Of a stretch of DNA of 64,000 bases, positions 26,580 to 34,739 are shown one piece after another. The notes beneath the pieces are model-generated. The model had not been told where the DNA came from and made no database searches. It saw only the letters and a list, made by a program, of their open reading frames with translations. A program made the translations under genes and the position numbers. Source of the DNA: G965202915 sp965205955 (GTDB lineage: Bacteria; Pseudomonadota; Gammaproteobacteria; Eutrophobiales; Eutrophobiaceae); the NCBI GenBank assembly GCA_965205955.1, contig OZ242192.1, positions 2,501,084 through 2,565,083 on the forward strand, written 5' to 3'. Numbering within the stretch: the first letter of the stretch is position 1; each line of letters opens with the position of its first letter.

Positions 26580-27699
26580 ACCTCTATGGTTACTGGCTGA
26601 ATTAACCTATCGCTGCCCGTTGCAGTGCCCGTACTGCTCGAACCCGGTAGCTATAGCAAAGTATAAAAACGAGCTAAGCACCGGGGACTGGTGCCGGGCC
26701 ATGCAGCAGGCGCGGGAAATGGGCGCAACCCAACTGGGTTTCTCCGGGGGAGAGCCGCTGGTGCGCAAAGATCTCGAAGAATTGATCAAGGAGGCGCGCC
26801 GTCTTGGCTACTACAGCAACTTAATCACCTCGGGCGTCGGCATGGATGAAAAGCGGGTCGAAAAGTTCAAACAAGCCGGGCTGGATCATATCCAAATCAG
26901 TTTTCAGGCCAGCAATGAAGAATTGAATAACTATCTTGGCGGCAGCAAAACCTTCCAGCATAAACTGGAAATGGCGAGGATAGTCAAACAATACGAATAT
27001 CCGATGGTATTGAATATCGTACTACATAGAAAAAACGTCGATCAGATCCGGGACATACTCGATATGACAGTCGAACTGAATGCCGATTATGTTGAGCTCG
27101 CCTCGACTCAATACTACGGCTGGTCACGCATCAACATCGATCAACTGCTACCCACCCGCACACAATTGGCCAGGGCCGAAACCGTAGCGAAAGAATACCA
27201 GGAAAAAATGCGGAAGAAGATGAAAATCATCTATGTCATTCCCGATTATTTCGAGAACCGGCCAAAAAAATGTATGAATGGCTGGGGTAATATTTTTCTC
27301 ACCATCGCCCCCGACGGCACCGCCCTGCCCTGCCATGCCGCCGGACAACTACCCGGACTGACCTTTCCCAGGGTCACCGAGCATAGCATTCAGTGGATAT
27401 GGAACGATTCACCGGATTTCAATAAATTCCGAGGCACATCCTGGATGCGGGAACCCTGCAGTTCCTGCGATGAAAAATACAAGGATCTAGGCGGATGCCG
27501 CTGCCAGGCCTATATGCTGACCGGCGATGCGGCCAATGCCGATCCGGTCTGTGATAAATCACCATTTCATGGGAAACTGCACGATGATGTCGAGCGTATA
27601 GGCAAACTAGCCGGAGACAAGGCCAGCGAGGCGAAACCCTTACTTTTCAGGAACATGAAAAATTCAAAGAAACTCGACTCGGCGGCTCAGTCCACCTGA
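26542..27699 (+). CDS. pqqE: PqqA peptide cyclase, radical SAM enzyme PqqE
   Basis: 385 residues. PqqE crosslinks the Glu and Tyr side chains of PqqA. The radical-SAM cluster motif CPLQCPYC is at about residues 28-35 (CxxxCxxC), followed by LGFSGGEPLVRKDLEEL. The C-terminal SPASM domain provides cysteines for auxiliary clusters: CMNGWGNIFLTIAPDG, LPCHAAGQLPG, and CSSCDEKYKDLGGCRCQAY with a final VCDKSPFH. The start is inside pqqD. It is the last pqq gene; the coiled-coil gene 44 bp downstream may be on the same transcript. Confidence 0.97.
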   Translation: MKTDGSEQNNQSKPLWLLAELTYRCPLQCPYCSNPVAIAKYKNELSTGDWCRAMQQAREMGATQLGFSGGEPLVRKDLEELIKEARRLGYYSNLITSGVGMDEKRVEKFKQAGLDHIQISFQASNEELNNYLGGSKTFQHKLEMARIVKQYEYPMVLNIVLHRKNVDQIRDILDMTVELNADYVELASTQYYGWSRINIDQLLPTRTQLARAETVAKEYQEKMRKKMKIIYVIPDYFENRPKKCMNGWGNIFLTIAPDGTALPCHAAGQLPGLTFPRVTEHSIQWIWNDSPDFNKFRGTSWMREPCSSCDEKYKDLGGCRCQAYMLTGDAANADPVCDKSPFHGKLHDDVERIGKLAGDKASEAKPLLFRNMKNSKKLDSAAQST

Positions 27700-27743
27700 G
27701 CCGGATCCGGCAACATCAACCACACACATAACCTAAAACCAAG

Positions 27744-28481
27744 ATGAGCACCACCGCACTATACAAGGCCCTGCTTGTAGCCAAAGTACCCGAGGAAATT
27801 GCCGAAAGAGCAGTCGAAGGCCTGGCCTCCAACGACAACATAGCCACCGAAGCCGACATCGTAAAACTGGCAAGCGTCATAGCCGAACTGAAAACCGGAC
27901 TAAAAGACAAGGCCACCAAAGCCGACCTGACCGGTCTAAAAACCGTCATAGCCAGACTGGAAACCGAACTAAAAGACAAAGCCACCAAAGCCGACCTTGC
28001 CAGTCTAAAAACCATCATAGCCAGACTGGAAACCGCACTAAAAGAAAAAGCCACCAAAGCCGACCTAACCGATCTAAAAACCGTCATAGCCGAACTGAAA
28101 GCCGAACTAAAAGACAAGGCCACCAAAGCCGACCTTACCGATCTAAAAACCGTCATAGCCAGACTGGAAACCGAACTAAAAGCAAAGGCCACCAAAGCCG
28201 ACCTTGCCAGACTGGAAGCCAAACTGGAAGAAAAAGCCACCAAAGCCGACCTTGCCAAACTGGAAGCCGTCATAGCCAGACTGGAAACCGAACTAAAAGA
28301 AAAGGCCACCAAAGCCGACCTCGCCAGACTGGAAGCCAAACTGGAAGAAAAAGCCACCAAGTCCGACCTGGACACTAAAATTACCGAGTTGGAAAACAAA
28401 ATGCTGAGGTGGGGCATTGGCATTGCCTGTGGCATGACCGCGATTAACATCGGCGCCGTCGGGCTGATAGTGAGTCTGTAG
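27744..28481 (+). CDS. repetitive coiled-coil membrane protein
   Basis: 245 residues. An N-terminal segment (1-45, MSTTALYKALLVAKVPEEIA) is followed by near-identical repeats of KATKADLTDLKTVIARLETE-type units and a single C-terminal transmembrane helix (about 220-242, MLRWGIGIACGMTAINIGAV). The early units are 23 residues (69 bp) long and the later ones alternate with 16; the difference is exactly one heptad, so the coiled-coil register is kept. The architecture resembles DUF1640/CCDC90-like proteins: a long rod anchored by its C-terminus. It may be co-transcribed with pqqE. No enzymatic motif is visible, and the function is unknown. The repeats make copy number easy to change. Confidence 0.75.
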   Translation: MSTTALYKALLVAKVPEEIAERAVEGLASNDNIATEADIVKLASVIAELKTGLKDKATKADLTGLKTVIARLETELKDKATKADLASLKTIIARLETALKEKATKADLTDLKTVIAELKAELKDKATKADLTDLKTVIARLETELKAKATKADLARLEAKLEEKATKADLAKLEAVIARLETELKEKATKADLARLEAKLEEKATKSDLDTKITELENKMLRWGIGIACGMTAINIGAVGLIVSL

Positions 28482-28492
28482 ATCAAGTACCC

Positions 28493-28860
28493 TCACCCCC
28501 GGCCCCTCTCCCAGAGGGAGAGGGGAGAATGCGGTGATGCCGGCCTCCTCCTCCCGCAATTCCTGCCTCCTCCGCCCCCCACCAGACCCATCCCCCTCTC
28601 CCTTTGGGAGAGGGCTGGGGTGAGGGCAGGAACCCATCTTGGGAGAGGGGAGAATGCGGTGATGCCGGCCTCCTCCTCCCGCAATTCCTGCCTCCTCCGC
28701 CCCCCACCAGACCCATCCCCCTCTCCCTTTGGGAGAGGGCTGGGGTGAGGGTGGGAACCCATCTTGGGAGAAGGGAGAATGCGGTGATTCCGACCTCCTC
28801 CTCCCGCAATTCCTGCCCTCTGTTCTGGATTCCTGCTTCCGCAGGAATTGCAATTCGGGC
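28493..28860. repeat. 125-bp tandem repeat with palindromic CCCTCTCCC blocks
   Basis: The marker GAGAATGCGGTGAT recurs at 28525, 28650 and 28775, exactly 125 bp apart. Each unit contains a palindrome of the type CCCTCTCCCTTTGGGAGAGGG followed by GGGGTGAGGG. The first two units are nearly identical and the third is truncated. A single shorter relative lies at 57177-57265. There is no gene in 28482-28915. The block sits between convergent genes and may form strong hairpins that stop transcription from both sides. Confidence 0.8.
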
Positions 28861-28915
28861 ACATTTTGTCATGGGCAAGGCGCTGTTTGATTTTGGTGTA
28901 CGTGCCTGAATTTTA

Positions 28916-29761
28916 TTAAACTTTACCGGCTTTGCCCTCTTTATTGGGGCAATATCCGGCCTGGGCGATTGCCCAGGCTACGTCGGCCGCCTGGCGATTT
29001 TCCGCTACATCATGTACGCGAAAAATATGCACACCGGCCTGCACCCCCAGAGCGGTGGTCGCGCAGGTGCCCCCGGCCAGGTGATGCTCGGTCGCGCAAA
29101 TTGACCGGATAAACCGCTTGCGGCTGGCGCCCAGCAAAATTTGAAACCCGGTACAAACGAAATCCCCAAGATGATGCAACAGGCGCAGATTGTGCTCGCC
29201 GGTCTTGCCAAAACCAATGCCCGGATCGAGGATAATGCGCGGCTGCTCTACCCCCGCCTTCAGCGCCTCGTCCGCTCTCTGCAATAAATAGCCCCGGATA
29301 TCCTCGACTACATCATCATAAGCGGGTTTATCCTGCATGGTGGCAGGCTCGCCCTGCATGTGCATCAGGCAGATCGGCGTCCGGCGCTCTGCCGCCAGAG
29401 ACAGCAGATCCGGATCCTCGGTGCCGGCAGATATGTCATTGATCATGGTGGCGCCGGCATCCAGCGCCTTTTCGGCAACCCGCGCCCGGGTGGTGTCGAT
29501 ACTGATGCCGATTTGCGTCCCGGCCCGCCGGCGGCATTCGGCGATAATATCGATAGTCCGCCGTAACTGCTCATCGACAGCGATCCTGTCTGCGCCCGGG
29601 CGGGTGGATTCGCCGCCTACGTCGATAATATCGGCGCCCTCTTCCGTCATTCTCAGTATATGAGACACGGCCGCCTCCGGTTGAGTATATAGACCGCCAT
29701 CCGAAAAACTATCCGGTGTCGCGTTCAGAATGCCCATGATCAACGGTGGTTCGCCGTTCAT
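28916..29761 (-). CDS. folP: dihydropteroate synthase
   Basis: 281-residue TIM-barrel enzyme joining p-aminobenzoate to pterin pyrophosphate in folate synthesis; it is the sulfonamide target. Both family signatures are present: IMGILNATPDSFSDGG near the start, and GADIIDVGGESTRPGA at about residues 43-58. ISIDTTRARVAEKAL, MINDISAG, LMHMQG, ILDPGIGFGKTGEHNL and LLGASRKRFI follow in the expected order. The start overlaps the stop of pip by 4 nt (ATGA). It is the last gene of a three-gene minus-strand operon. Confidence 0.97.
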   Translation of the reverse strand: MNGEPPLIMGILNATPDSFSDGGLYTQPEAAVSHILRMTEEGADIIDVGGESTRPGADRIAVDEQLRRTIDIIAECRRRAGTQIGISIDTTRARVAEKALDAGATMINDISAGTEDPDLLSLAAERRTPICLMHMQGEPATMQDKPAYDDVVEDIRGYLLQRADEALKAGVEQPRIILDPGIGFGKTGEHNLRLLHHLGDFVCTGFQILLGASRKRFIRSICATEHHLAGGTCATTALGVQAGVHIFRVHDVAENRQAADVAWAIAQAGYCPNKEGKAGKV

Positions 29762-30747
29762 CCGAGCCGTTTCACCATCGCATCACTTGCCCTGAGTAGC
29801 GCGTCGGCCATAGCCGGCTCGCCGGCCAAATGCCCGGTTTGTGGCAGAAAAACGAGTTCGGCTGCGGGCAGCGCCCTGTGTAGCAGCCAGGAAGATTCCG
29901 GCAAACAGGTCAAATCATGCCGCCCGTGGATGAGTGTAACCGGCACATCGGGCACCCTGGCTATGTTGTCCAGGATCTGATTTTCGGAAATAAAATAGTG
30001 GTTGCGGGCATAATGCGCCTCGATGCGCACATCATTGATGAGCTTGTCGATTTCGTCATCATCCAGAGCATATTCCCCTCCGAGGGAAGAAGTGACCACC
30101 CTGCCGGTCCACATCGCCCAGGCCCTTGCCGCCCCTTGTATTGCCTTTTTATTCTCTGAAAAAACGCGCTCATGCAGTGCGCTAATCAGATCGTCCCTCT
30201 GCTCCGGCGGAAAATCGCCGATCAATTCCTGCCAGTAATCGGGAAATATGCGATTGACTCCCTGTCTCACGAACCAATCCAGATCGCACCGCCGGGCCAG
30301 GAAAGTGCCTCTCAGGATCAGGCCGAGAACACGGCCGGGGCAGGACTCGGCATAGAGCAGCGCCAGGGTAGCGCCCCAGGAGCCGCCGAATATCACCCAC
30401 TTTTCAATGCCGAGTTGAGTGCGGATGCGCTCCATATCATTCAGCAGATCCTGGGTAGTATTATGCTCAACCCCGCCGACCGGGCGGGAGCGATTGCAGC
30501 CGCGCTGGTCAAACAGGATGATTCGGTATAGCTCGGGGTTAAAATAGCGGCGGTGATTCTCATTGCAACCGGAGCCCGGCCCGCCATGCAGAAACACTAC
30601 CGGCACACCTTGCATATTGCCGGACTGCTCCATATAAACGGAATGCCCGTCCGCCTCTACAAACCCGGTCGTATACGGTTCGAGTTCCGGATACAGTTGG
30701 CGCAAGTCCTGCTCACGGCCCGCCCGTGCGGGCCGGCTAAAGGTCAT
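29758..30747 (-). CDS. pip: proline iminopeptidase
   Basis: 329-residue alpha/beta-hydrolase that removes N-terminal proline from peptides. Landmarks: VVFLHGGPGSGCNENHRRYF (oxyanion HGGPG) at about residue 50, ILFDQRGCNRSRP, and the nucleophile elbow VIFGGSWGATLALLYA (GGSWG). The catalytic Asp lies in LIHGRHDLTCLPES and the His in LPQTGHLA. The length is normal. It overlaps the upstream SHOCT gene by 11 nt and folP by 4 nt, so the three genes are probably translated from one message. Confidence 0.95.
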   Translation of the reverse strand: MTFSRPARAGREQDLRQLYPELEPYTTGFVEADGHSVYMEQSGNMQGVPVVFLHGGPGSGCNENHRRYFNPELYRIILFDQRGCNRSRPVGGVEHNTTQDLLNDMERIRTQLGIEKWVIFGGSWGATLALLYAESCPGRVLGLILRGTFLARRCDLDWFVRQGVNRIFPDYWQELIGDFPPEQRDDLISALHERVFSENKKAIQGAARAWAMWTGRVVTSSLGGEYALDDDEIDKLINDVRIEAHYARNHYFISENQILDNIARVPDVPVTLIHGRHDLTCLPESSWLLHRALPAAELVFLPQTGHLAGEPAMADALLRASDAMVKRLG

Positions 30748-31648
30748 TCAATATTTTCCTGCGTTTGGCGTCGTATTCTTCCTGGGTGATCAATCCTTTA
30801 TCCAGCAGTTGATCCAGCTTGACAATCCGCTCCTCGATCGATTCGAGCGAAGCAGAATTCTGCATTTCCTTGCGCATACGCGCCATCTCGGCCCGTATCT
30901 CACGCCGCTCCCTGGCGACCCTGTCGGCCTCGCGCTTCAGATCGGCATTACTGGCGGGCGCCTCGGCTTCCTGTTGTTGCCGTTCCGCCAATACCGCCTG
31001 CCCGGCCGTCTGCATATCGATCACAATCCAGTCAGGACGCAGTTCATCGGTTCGCTTGATCTCCACCCCGTCTATCAGGATCAGATTTTTCTTGAACGAG
31101 GAATGCTTCGAGCGGCTGCCATGATAAAAGACATAGGGCACCGAGGCGTTGCCGGAAGGATCATAGGCCGATTCAAACGCCTGGTTACGCAGTCGGTCGT
31201 ACTCCCCGATGATGATATGCAGCCGCTCCTGCTGATAAAAGGCGCGGCCGGAGAGGAAGAAGCGGTCGGTCAGGCCCAGAAAGCCGTGGTTTACCCGTTG
31301 CAAGGTAAAGATAATATCCTGCTGCGGCCCGGCCTGTGCCAGCCCGGCGGACAACTGCTTGCCCAGTAAGCGGGTCTGCCCGCGGGAAAACAGCGCTTTT
31401 GGCTGTTCGTCGGCATCGAGCAGTTTTTTGTGCCAGATGCGCAATGACTCCAACACGGCGGTGATCTCTTCCGCCGGCAAGGTCACCGGGTGATCATTGT
31501 CGCCGTATTCGGATGTATCCTGCCCGGCATATTTGAAATACAGATTACTGCCGGAGCGCCAGATCACATCCTCATCGTCGCCGAATAAACCGGCTGCAGG
31601 GGCGGAGGTAGCAAGACACAGCAGTGCAATCAGGTTAAATCGTTTCAT
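30737..31648 (-). CDS. secreted protein with C-terminal SHOCT domain
   Basis: About 303 residues. A signal peptide (MKRFNLIALLCLATSAPAAG) suggests export. The middle (about 25-215) is a beta-rich region I do not recognise, opening DDEDVIWRSGSNLYFKYAGQ. Residues 225-270 are a charged helix (READRVARERREIRAEMARM) likely to be coiled coil. The last 30 residues, IEERIVKLDQLLDKGLITQE then EYDAKRRKIL, are a clear SHOCT motif, a short oligomerisation module. The start at 31648 is chosen for the signal peptide; an ATG one codon earlier is equally possible. First gene of the pip-folP operon. Confidence 0.75.
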   Translation of the reverse strand: MKRFNLIALLCLATSAPAAGLFGDDEDVIWRSGSNLYFKYAGQDTSEYGDNDHPVTLPAEEITAVLESLRIWHKKLLDADEQPKALFSRGQTRLLGKQLSAGLAQAGPQQDIIFTLQRVNHGFLGLTDRFFLSGRAFYQQERLHIIIGEYDRLRNQAFESAYDPSGNASVPYVFYHGSRSKHSSFKKNLILIDGVEIKRTDELRPDWIVIDMQTAGQAVLAERQQQEAEAPASNADLKREADRVARERREIRAEMARMRKEMQNSASLESIEERIVKLDQLLDKGLITQEEYDAKRRKILNDL

Positions 31649-31742
31649 CATGGGCGGGGGGTGTTTCCTCCGAGTAACATAGGCGGATAATATATCCCAA
31701 AAGCGACCGGCGAGCAAATGCATACTGCAAGGAGGTTTAACT

Positions 31743-31760
31743 CCCCCCTGACAAGGGGGG
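31743..31760. repeat. C6/G6 hairpin left of the IS
   Basis: CCCCCCTGACAAGGGGGG, a 6-bp GC stem with a 6-nt loop. The reverse complement of the hairpin at 33121-33138 on the other side of the IS reads CCCCCCTGACACGGGGGG, so the two are the same element in opposite orientation. A 13-bp tandem duplication (GCCAGCCTTCCAA twice, 31792-31817) follows. Confidence 0.6.
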
Positions 31761-31877
31761 TTGGGGGGTTAAAACCTAGTGAGGCCGCACTGCCAGCCTT
31801 CCAAGCCAGCCTTCCAACCCCCTCACCCTGAAGTGGTTCAATAGATGTGGAGTGGTCAAGCATTTGATGACAACCAG

Positions 31878-32756
31878 TTAAGCGGCTTTTTTCAATTCAA
31901 CCATCGCTGCTTCATACTCATTGGGACTGGTGTAATCCAGGTACGAATGCAGCCGTCGGCTGTTATAAAACATCACAATGTAGTCCAAGATATCCTGTTG
32001 CGCCTCAGCGCGTGTTTGATAGTTTCTCCATTGCACCCGCTCTTTCTTCAAACTCGCAAAAAAGCTCTCTGCTACCGCATTGTCCCAGCAGTCCCCCTTG
32101 CGGCTCATGCTGCCAACCAGTCCATGCGCCTTGAGAAGTTGCCGGTACGCTTTGCTGGCATACTGCGAACCACGGTCTAAATGCACCAACAAGCCCGTCT
32201 CCGGACGATACTGCCACAGTGCCATGCGTAACGCCTCCGTGACCCGCTTGGCCTGCATTCGCGAGCCCATGCTCCAGCCCACTACCCGACGTGAAAACAA
32301 GTCTATACACACCGCCAGATACAACCAACCTGCCTGCGTCCAGATATAGGTGATATCCGAGACATAGGCCCGATGCGGTGCGCTCACGTTAAACGCCCGC
32401 CCCAGCACATTGTCAAACACCGGCTGCCGGTGCTTGCTGTTGGTGGTCACCTTGTACTTCTTGCGGTAGCGGACGCTTACCCCTGCTTGCTGCATCAGTG
32501 AACGCGCCTTGTAGCGCCCCACAGGATAGCCCAGCGCCTGGAGCGCACGTGCCATGCGCCGCGAACCATAGCTGCGGCCACTGGCTTTGGAAACCTCATG
32601 GACCGCCGCCAGCAACGCCTGAGGCGCGACCGCCCCCGACCGCTCCTGCAACCGTTGGCAATACCGGTAGTAGGCATTGCGGCTCACTCCCAGTACGCGA
32701 CACATCCGCTCGACAGGCCAGGCCTTCTTATGCCGGGTGATGAACGCGTATTTCAC
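31878..32756 (-). CDS. IS3-family transposase OrfB (DDE domain)
   Basis: 292 residues. An HTH_21-like N-terminus (RMCRVLGVSRNAYYRYCQRL) is followed by the rve integrase core. The catalytic triad is visible: Asp in YVSDITYIWTQAGWLYLAV, Asp in LVHLDRGSQYAS (usually HSDRG) and Glu in WDNAVAESFFASLKKERV. The start overlaps the orfA stop by 4 nt and lies in its -1 frame, so the active protein is probably the frameshifted OrfAB. Confidence 0.95.
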   Translation of the reverse strand: MKYAFITRHKKAWPVERMCRVLGVSRNAYYRYCQRLQERSGAVAPQALLAAVHEVSKASGRSYGSRRMARALQALGYPVGRYKARSLMQQAGVSVRYRKKYKVTTNSKHRQPVFDNVLGRAFNVSAPHRAYVSDITYIWTQAGWLYLAVCIDLFSRRVVGWSMGSRMQAKRVTEALRMALWQYRPETGLLVHLDRGSQYASKAYRQLLKAHGLVGSMSRKGDCWDNAVAESFFASLKKERVQWRNYQTRAEAQQDILDYIVMFYNSRRLHSYLDYTSPNEYEAAMVELKKAA

Positions 32757-33046
32757 TGCGTTTCCCTGGCAAAGAAGGCCGTCGCTTTTTTTAAGATGTC
32801 TTTCTCCATTTGCAGGCGGCGCACATCCTGCCGCAACCGGCGCAACTCCGCCTGTTCCGGGCTCAGTGTGCCATTGCCGCGAAACGCCTGATCCTCGTGG
32901 GCTTCATCCTCCTGGATCCATCGACCCAGCATATTGGGATTGATACCCAGACTGCGCCCCGCCTCGGCCTGGGTATAGCCTTGCTCGCGCACCAGATTGA
33001 TGGCGTCCAACTTGAATTCTCTTGAATATTTCTTTCTCGTGTTCAT
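32753..33046 (-). CDS. IS3-family transposase OrfA (helix-turn-helix)
   Basis: 97 residues. The HTH domain (YSREFKLDAINLVREQGYTQ then AEAGRSLGINPNML) binds the IS ends. It is followed by a leucine-zipper-like stretch (ELRRLRQDVRRLQMEKDILK). The slippery heptamer AAAAAAG lies in an A7G run at 32785-32792, just before the end, where the ribosome can slip -1 into orfB. Confidence 0.95.
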   Translation of the reverse strand: MNTRKKYSREFKLDAINLVREQGYTQAEAGRSLGINPNMLGRWIQEDEAHEDQAFRGNGTLSPEQAELRRLRQDVRRLQMEKDILKKATAFFARETQ

Positions 33047-33120
33047 GTCTCACCTCCAGTTTATACGGATAGTATCCCTTAATTTAGACTGGTCACATCT
33101 ATTGAACCACTTCAATGTGA

Positions 33121-33182
33121 CCCCCCGTGTCAGGGGGGCGATATACGCCAAAAGGAGGGGGGGACATTCCTGTCCCTCCTTT
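33121..33182. repeat. two hairpins right of the IS
   Basis: 33121-33138 (CCCCCCGTGTCAGGGGGG) is the inverted counterpart of 31743-31760. 33151-33182 pairs AAAGGA with TCCTTT around GGGACA-TTCC-TGTCCC. It is copy 3 of the CAGGAATG hairpin family, in minus orientation, and an AT-rich tract follows. It could shield yqgE from transcription out of the IS. Confidence 0.5.
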
Positions 33183-33242
33183 AATAATATAATAATGAAT
33201 CAGATCTGCCTTAAATCTACACAATGTAGTACCATAGCGATT

Positions 33243-33803
33243 ATGTCGAGCACCGATCTAACAAATCAGTTTCTTATCGCCATGCCGAATTTACTGGATT
33301 CCAATTTCCACAAAACGGTCACATATATATGTGCGCACAATAATCACGGTGCGATGGGCATAATAATCAATCGGCCGCTGGAGTTGGAATTAGGCAAAAT
33401 TCTCGAACAGATGGACATCAGTCCCGGCAATGAATTCAAGAATAACCAAATGGTCTACAATGGCGGGCCGGTTCACACCAATCATGGTTTTATCCTGCAC
33501 AAGCCCACCAAAGAATGGAAATCTTCCGTCACAATGAACACAGACATCAGCATTACCACCTCCAGAGATATACTCGAAGCGATTGCCTCCGGTGAAGGGC
33601 CGGGAGAATCCCTGATCGCCCTGGGTTACGCCGGCTGGGATGCCGGACAACTGGAAAAAGAAATAATGAATAATGCCTGGTTAAACGGTCCATCCGACTC
33701 CTGTGTAATTTTCAACACCCCGTATGAAGAACGCTGGAGGAAAGCGGCAATTTCCATAGGCGTGGACTTTGACAAACTATCAAATGACGTCGGTCACGCG
33801 TGA
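33243..33803 (+). CDS. yqgE: YqgE/AlgH family protein
   Basis: 186 residues, the usual length of UPF0301. Recognised by LTNQFLIAMPNLLDSNFHKT at the N-terminus, HGAMGIIINRPLEL, VYNGGPVHTNHGFILH, and LIALGYAGWDAGQLEKEIMN in the second half. The molecular role of the family is not settled; AlgH was linked to alginate regulation in Pseudomonas. The ATG at 33243 fits the family start; the open frame extends far upstream through the repeats. Its end overlaps ruvX by 4 nt, opening the six-gene pyr operon. Confidence 0.95.
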   Translation: MSSTDLTNQFLIAMPNLLDSNFHKTVTYICAHNNHGAMGIIINRPLELELGKILEQMDISPGNEFKNNQMVYNGGPVHTNHGFILHKPTKEWKSSVTMNTDISITTSRDILEAIASGEGPGESLIALGYAGWDAGQLEKEIMNNAWLNGPSDSCVIFNTPYEERWRKAAISIGVDFDKLSNDVGHA

Positions 33804-34237
33804 AAAACCAATTCATACTTGGCTTCGATTACGGTGAAAAAAGAATAGGGGTGGCAGTCGGACAGACCATAACCCGAACCGCCAGCCCTTTGGTCACCGT
33901 TTATGTCCGCAACAACAAACCTGACTGGCGGGATATAAGCCAGCTTGTCGATAAATGGAAACCGGGATTGATACTGGTGGGTGTGCCTTTGCAAATGAAC
34001 GGCGAACATCAACCGATGACGGCAGCGGCGGAAAAATTCATCAGGCAATTATCATCACGCTACCATTTACCCGTCAAACCCGTGGATGAGCGCTTATCAT
34101 CCTTTGAAGCGCGCCGCCGCACCGGCAGTAATGAAAAAATCGATCCGGTTGCCGCACAGATCATTATCGAAACCTGGCTGTATGAACGAGAACGGACGCA
34201 TGAAAAACACCAATCCCAAACCGCAGCAGATGAATAG
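33800..34237 (+). CDS. ruvX: RuvX/YqgF family Holliday-junction resolvase-like nuclease
   Basis: 145 residues of the RNase H fold. YqgF-type proteins act in 16S rRNA 5' maturation and are structurally like RuvC. Acidic residues of the active site are in LGFDYGEKRIGVAVG and in KPVDERLSSFEARRR. LILVGVPLQMNGEHQPMT matches the third conserved strand, and DPVAAQIIIETWL is the C-terminal signature with the final Asp. It starts with GTG, overlapping the yqgE stop. It ends inside the beginning of pyrR. Confidence 0.95.
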   Translation: MKNQFILGFDYGEKRIGVAVGQTITRTASPLVTVYVRNNKPDWRDISQLVDKWKPGLILVGVPLQMNGEHQPMTAAAEKFIRQLSSRYHLPVKPVDERLSSFEARRRTGSNEKIDPVAAQIIIETWLYERERTHEKHQSQTAADE

Positions 34238-34739
34238 TCGAGCCCACGCAATAGACATACAAGAGACCCTTGCAACCATGGCCAATGACCTTTCCAGTCA
34301 CATATCCGGCTGCCCTGATCCGGTGATGATTGGCATTCATACCGGCGGAAGCTGGGTTGCATCACGCTTACACCGGCTTATGGCAATAACCGAACCGCTG
34401 GCTGAGCTGAACATTGCCTTTTACCGGGACGATTTCAGCCGTATAGGCATGCACCCGCAAGTACAACCAAGCAGTATGCCTTTTGGCATCGATGACCGGC
34501 ATATCATTCTTGTGGACGACGTGCTCTACACCGGCCGCACCATCCGTGCGGCAATGAACGAAATATTCGATTATGGCAGGCCCGCGAGCATTACACTGGC
34601 GGTGCTGGTAGATCGAGGGGAACGGGAACTGCCCATACAGGCGGACCTTACCGGGGAAAACATAGCGCTGCATCCCGGAGAACACCTCAGACTCTCCGGG
34701 CCGGAGCCCTTGGCATTGAGTATAGAAACACCCGAATGA
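34200..34739 (+). CDS. pyrR: PyrR-type regulator / uracil phosphoribosyltransferase
   Basis: About 179 residues. PyrR proteins bind pyr mRNA in response to UMP and have weak uracil phosphoribosyltransferase activity. The PRPP-binding signature HIILVDDVLYTGRTIRAAMN is at about residues 100-120, and MIGIHTGGSWVASRLHRLM and LAVLVDRGERELPIQAD also match the family. The start is uncertain: the ATG at 34200 gives a full-length protein overlapping ruvX by 38 nt; one at 34230 also leaves all conserved parts. It overlaps pyrB by 4 nt. Presumably it controls this operon, but I do not see an obvious attenuator. Confidence 0.93.
   Translation: MKNTNPKPQQMNSRAHAIDIQETLATMANDLSSHISGCPDPVMIGIHTGGSWVASRLHRLMAITEPLAELNIAFYRDDFSRIGMHPQVQPSSMPFGIDDRHIILVDDVLYTGRTIRAAMNEIFDYGRPASITLAVLVDRGERELPIQADLTGENIALHPGEHLRLSGPEPLALSIETPE

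Larger units (their letters stand above)
31829..33114 (-). mobile_element. complete IS3-family insertion sequence
   Basis: 1,286 bp bounded by perfect 21-bp terminal inverted repeats beginning TGAAGTGGTTCAATAG (31829-31849 and the complement at 33094-33114). It carries overlapping orfA and orfB on the minus strand, with an A7G slippery run for the -1 frameshift that makes the OrfAB transposase. Both frames are intact, so the element may be active. No short target duplication is obvious (CCC left, ATG right). It is inserted between the SHOCT gene and yqgE. A lone copy of the same end lies at 24212. Confidence 0.92.

Noticed and set aside
27716..28486. 256-codon minus-strand frame opposite the coiled-coil gene
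   Set aside because: Ser/Val-rich antisense of the 69-bp repeats; the plus-strand frame has an N-terminal domain, regular heptads and a membrane helix.
28493..28860. CRISPR-like array
   Set aside because: The 125-bp units are repeats over their whole length, with no unique spacers and no cas genes; this is a tandem duplication of a palindromic element.
28493..28860. Proteins of 123-189 codons reading through the 125-bp repeats
   Set aside because: All three minus-strand frames are open through the repeats, which is a by-product of their composition and the 125-bp period shifting frame; no conserved domain.
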